In this document: positions 60,987 through 64,000 of the stretch, piece after piece
Position numbering within the stretch: the first letter of the stretch is position 1
Layout: every line of letters starts with the position of its first letter
Source: Kribbella rubisoli
GTDB taxonomy: Bacteria > Actinomycetota > Actinomycetes > Propionibacteriales > Kribbellaceae
DNA: 64,000 nucleotides
Reading direction: 5' to 3'
Assembly: GCF_004217145.1 (NCBI RefSeq)
Contig: NZ_SHKR01000011.1
Span: 434,001-498,000, forward strand
Notes under the pieces: generated by a model
What the model was told of the DNA's origin: nothing
Database searches by the model: none
What the model saw: the letters and a program-made list of their open reading frames with translations, nothing else
Program-made: the position numbers and the translations under genes

Positions 60987-63674
60987 TCAGGACACTAGGT
61001 GCTCAGCGAGTTCCGTGCGGGAGTGGATGCCCAGCTTCGTGTAGACCTTGCGCAGGTGGTACTCGACGGTTTTCGGGCTCAGGAAGAGCCTGGCCGCGGC
61101 CTCTCGGATGCTGTGCCCGTCTGCGAGCAGTACCGCGATCTGCCGCTCCTGCGGAGTCAGCTCGTCCGCCGTGCTCGGCACACGACGACGTGCGGTCTCA
61201 CCGGTCGCCTTGAGCTCCGCAGCGGCCTGGTCGGCCCACCCGAGTGCACCGAGCCCGTCAAAACCCTCCACCGCGAGCCGGAGCTGCGTACGCGCGTCGA
61301 CACGCCGTCGTACTCGCCGCAGCCACGCGCCGTACGCAAGACGTGTCCTAGCGAGCTCAAAGGCGTCGAGCGTCACCTCATGCTGGCTGAGCGCCAGCAG
61401 GAAGTCGTCCTCGCTGTCACCGGCCGCACCACGCGCCCGCGCTGCCCGCGCCAACGACCACGGCTGTCCCTTGGCCTCAGCCAGAGCTGAGTGCTCGTCA
61501 GCCACCCGCTTCGCATCCTCAACCCGCCCCAACCGCAGATAGACCTCAACCAGCTCCGGCGCCGGCGACAGGTCCGGGTCCTTCAACCCATACTCGGCCA
61601 GTACGTCGACCAGCCGCTCGTACTGCGGCAGTGCCGCCGCCGGATCACCACGCCCCAACTCCAGGTCGCCCAGAGCAAACAGGGACCACAGCGTGCCGAG
61701 GTGGATCTCTTGCTCGGCACAGATCCGCAGGCACTCCGTAGCCAGCTCCTGGCACTCCGCTCTGCCCTCGTGCGACCACAGCCACGCCAGTCCGGCCAGG
61801 TTCATCGCCAGTTCGGTCGTCTGCCCGGTCTCACGCGACAACCGGATCCCCTCGTCGTACGACGTCTCCGCATCGGCCCAGCGATCTGTTGTCGCATCGT
61901 CGCGCGCCAGCACGAACAGGAGTCCAGGCAGTGTCCCGAGAGCGACCTGCTCCCGCCGTTCGAGCATCGCTTGCTGCAGCATCGCCCGGCCGGTGCCGGT
62001 CTCTCGCAGGAACAATGCGGCCAGCACCATCCAGACCTGGCGGCGACGGTCGCGGTCCAGCTCGTCCGACGGCTCCAGGCTGATCGCCGCACGGATCTGG
62101 TCCATTCCGCCGTCCCCGGCGAGTACCTTCGCCACACCGCTCGCCAGCATGCCCATGATCCTTGGACCAGGCCGCTCGAGCGCCGGCCGGAGGCGATCCA
62201 GCTCGTGCGCGACCTCTAGACCAGCCGCGGCGTCACACAGCCGAAAGCACGCCGCGACAGCATCAGCGAGCAGCCCGGTAGCGACCTCCGGATCCGTACA
62301 CTCCGCGGCCGCAGCCACGAGGATGTCGCGAGCCCGGCGCGGCGAGCCACACTTCACTTCGATGTCGCCGCGAATCTCCTGCGCCCGGAGCTTCACCGGC
62401 AGCGGCGGCTGCAGCATCAACGCGTCAGCGAGCAAGGCGCCTGCCCGCTCCGCAAGTCCGGCCGACCACGCCGCCTCCCCAGCAGCCACCAACCTGAGTG
62501 CGCGGTCCTGCAGCCTCTGACTCAGTCGCCCAGCACGTTCGTACGCCGTCGCAGCGACCGCGTGCGCCCCGCGAGCCGCGGCGTGTTCGGCCGCAACGAC
62601 CAGTCCGGCCGCCACCTCATCGTCAGCGCCCAGAACTGCCTCGGACAGGTGCCAAGCACGCCGGTCCTCGTCCGGTGTGGTGCCGGCGACCGCGCGATGC
62701 GCAGTACGTCGCTCTGCTGGATCAGCACTCGTGTAGATGGCGGAGCGGACCAGCGGATGCCGCCAGACGACCTCACCGTCGCGGATCGCAACCAGCCCGG
62801 CCGCTTCGGCCTCCTCGAGAACCGCCACGTCAACGCCCAGCTCTGCGCAGGCGCGTGCGACGGCTCCGAGTTCACAGTCGTCGATCGCCGAGACCAGCAG
62901 CGCGGTCCGAGCGTCCGGGCTGAGTCGGTTTGCCCTGCTGACAAAGGCTTCTGCGAGCATCGTCGGCACCGGGAGAGGCACGCCGGGCGGCGTACGGTGC
63001 AAGCGGTCCGGGTCGTCTGCCAGCTCGAGCAGGGCCAGCGGGTTACCTGCCACGGTTTGGTAGAGCTGCTCGACCAGATCACCCGGCAGGTGTTGCACAA
63101 GCTGTTGCGCGGCCTCGAGCGTGATCCCGTCCAGCTGCAGCCTCGGGAGATCAGCCTCTAGCGGATGCGGTTCGTGAGCACGGGCTGCGATCAGCATGAC
63201 GATTGGATCGGCGACCAGGCGCCGTGCGGCGAACAGCAAGGCTTCTGCGGACGGACGGTCGAGCAGATGTGCGTCGTCGATGATCAGCGCGAGCGGGGCG
63301 TCTTCGGCGTACCGGCAGATCAGGCTGAGGGTTGCGGCACCGACAGCGAACCGGTCCGCCGGGGTACCAGTGTCAGGCCTCAACGCCAGCGCGGATGCGA
63401 GTGCTGACTGCTGTGGACCGGGGATGCGGTCGAGGCTGGACAGGGCTGGTCGTAGTAGTTGGAGCAGAGCTGCGAAAGGCACTTCACGTTCGGCTTCGGC
63501 GCCGCGAGCGCGCAGGATGCGCAGTCCGCCGGCCATGGCAGCAGCTTCGTCCAGCAGGCTGGTTTTGCCGATGCCGGGCTCGCCGGTGACGAGCAGCACC
63601 CCAGCGGCTCCGACCCGCGCCCCCGCGACCAGTTGCTCGACCACCCGGCGCTCCGCCTCCCGCCCGATGAGCAT
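60987..63674 (-). CDS. LAL-type LuxR regulator with AAA ATPase domain
   Basis: 895 residues. Walker A GEPGIGKTSL (31-40), Walker B LALIIDDAHLL (about 128-139), a long helical TPR-like middle and a C-terminal LuxR HTH (LTPQERQIAVLLADGHSIRE, AAARLFLSPKTVEYHLRKVY). LAL proteins are large ATP-binding activators often found in antibiotic clusters. Divergent from the methyltransferase at the edge and upstream of the P450, so it may control both. Confidence 0.92.
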   Translation of the reverse strand: MLIGREAERRVVEQLVAGARVGAAGVLLVTGEPGIGKTSLLDEAAAMAGGLRILRARGAEAEREVPFAALLQLLRPALSSLDRIPGPQQSALASALALRPDTGTPADRFAVGAATLSLICRYAEDAPLALIIDDAHLLDRPSAEALLFAARRLVADPIVMLIAARAHEPHPLEADLPRLQLDGITLEAAQQLVQHLPGDLVEQLYQTVAGNPLALLELADDPDRLHRTPPGVPLPVPTMLAEAFVSRANRLSPDARTALLVSAIDDCELGAVARACAELGVDVAVLEEAEAAGLVAIRDGEVVWRHPLVRSAIYTSADPAERRTAHRAVAGTTPDEDRRAWHLSEAVLGADDEVAAGLVVAAEHAAARGAHAVAATAYERAGRLSQRLQDRALRLVAAGEAAWSAGLAERAGALLADALMLQPPLPVKLRAQEIRGDIEVKCGSPRRARDILVAAAAECTDPEVATGLLADAVAACFRLCDAAAGLEVAHELDRLRPALERPGPRIMGMLASGVAKVLAGDGGMDQIRAAISLEPSDELDRDRRRQVWMVLAALFLRETGTGRAMLQQAMLERREQVALGTLPGLLFVLARDDATTDRWADAETSYDEGIRLSRETGQTTELAMNLAGLAWLWSHEGRAECQELATECLRICAEQEIHLGTLWSLFALGDLELGRGDPAAALPQYERLVDVLAEYGLKDPDLSPAPELVEVYLRLGRVEDAKRVADEHSALAEAKGQPWSLARAARARGAAGDSEDDFLLALSQHEVTLDAFELARTRLAYGAWLRRVRRRVDARTQLRLAVEGFDGLGALGWADQAAAELKATGETARRRVPSTADELTPQERQIAVLLADGHSIREAAARLFLSPKTVEYHLRKVYTKLGIHSRTELAEHLVS

Positions 63675-63771
63675 GTCTCGCAGTGTGCACCAGTAGGCCC
63701 ACCTGATGCGACCGTCCGTCCACGCTGCCTACGTTTCCTCGGGTACGCAAAACCACTAGGGGGCAAAGCAA

Positions 63772-64000
63772 ATGACTGTTGCAATTGACGCCGACAAGCT
63801 GATGGGCTTCGTGTTCAAGGCTGTGGACGAGGTGGGGGCGACGCTGAACGCGGCGCTGGTGGTGATGGGTGATCGCCTCGGGTACTACCAGGCGCTCAGC
63901 GATCAAGGCCCGGCCACGCCGTCCGAGCTCGCCGAGTGGACCAGCACCGACGAGCACTACACCCGCGAGTGGCTCAACGCCCAGGCCGCGGGTGGGATCG
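63772..64000 (+). CDS. SAM-dependent methyltransferase-like protein, 3' truncated by window edge
   Basis: 76 residues are visible: TVAIDADKLMGFVFKAVDEV, then GATLNAALVVMGDRLGYYQA, ATPSELAEWTSTDEHYTREW. This is the winged-helix dimerisation start of O-methyltransferase-type proteins (Rv2258c-like). AGGGGGC lies ten bases before the ATG. The catalytic part is beyond the window. Confidence 0.65.
   Translation, partial: MTVAIDADKLMGFVFKAVDEVGATLNAALVVMGDRLGYYQALSDQGPATPSELAEWTSTDEHYTREWLNAQAAGGI

Noticed and set aside
1..64000. tRNA or rRNA genes, integrase attachment sites
   Set aside because: No cloverleaf, rRNA core sequence or integrase/transposase gene was recognised in the window.

Overview
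The window is very GC-rich DNA with GTG/ATG starts, many ATGA or TGATG gene overlaps, a mycothiol gene (mshB), a mycobacterial-type succinate dehydrogenase, a DUF3117 gene, SCO4402-like and CGNR proteins. This points to a soil actinobacterium of the Nocardioides/Kribbella type. The genus is an inference from gene content and style, not a search result. No rRNA, tRNA, CRISPR array or transposase was recognised.

Layout. 0-8.6 kb: a truncated hydrolase, a CGNR regulator, a broken XRE regulator beside an aldo/keto reductase, an AbiEi-like nuclease-fusion gene bracketed by two copies of a palindromic repeat, leucyl aminopeptidase, DUF3117, PaaX and an enoyl-CoA hydratase. 8.6-18.7 kb: a secreted esterase/beta-propeller under an operator-covered, apparently leaderless promoter, then tag, a SRPBCC/DivIVA pair, a LOG protein, dapE, VOC, CGNR, PNPOx, MDMPI and GNAT genes. 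18.7-26.9 kb: a sugar locus. A minus-strand operon (binding protein, two permeases, secreted DUF4185 protein) faces a plus-strand operon (SIS isomerase, PfkB kinase) plus a LacI regulator, with two mirror-image promoters each carrying an AATCGATT-type operator.

26.9-31.4 kb: an accessory island bounded by related tandem repeats in opposite orientation. It holds small minus-strand immunity-like genes (DUF4265-like, SCO4402-like, DUF7674-like), one frameshifted gene and an acyltransferase. 31.4-46.5 kb: GH92 mannosidase, epimerase, phosphotransferase, dapD, a secreted lysozyme-like protein, ferredoxin (with a duplicated tail), GNAT, MFS, an orphan PemK/MazF protein, VanW, flavin reductase, mshB, a short LuxR protein, NUDIX. 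46.6-50.4 kb: the Sdh operon. 50.4-64 kb: a third palindromic repeat, an AarF-type kinase, MFS, PCD, a secreted propeller, VOC, AraC, a second acyltransferase, a polysaccharide deacetylase, DedA, and a LAL regulator-P450 pair divergent from a methyltransferase that runs off the right edge.

Most of the window looks like ordinary chromosome. The parts most worth a second look are the dispersed palindromic repeat family, the repeat-bounded island of immunity-like genes, the sugar locus with its symmetric control region, the XRE gene with its DNA-binding core deleted, and the 18-bp perfect inverted repeat before the esterase-propeller.
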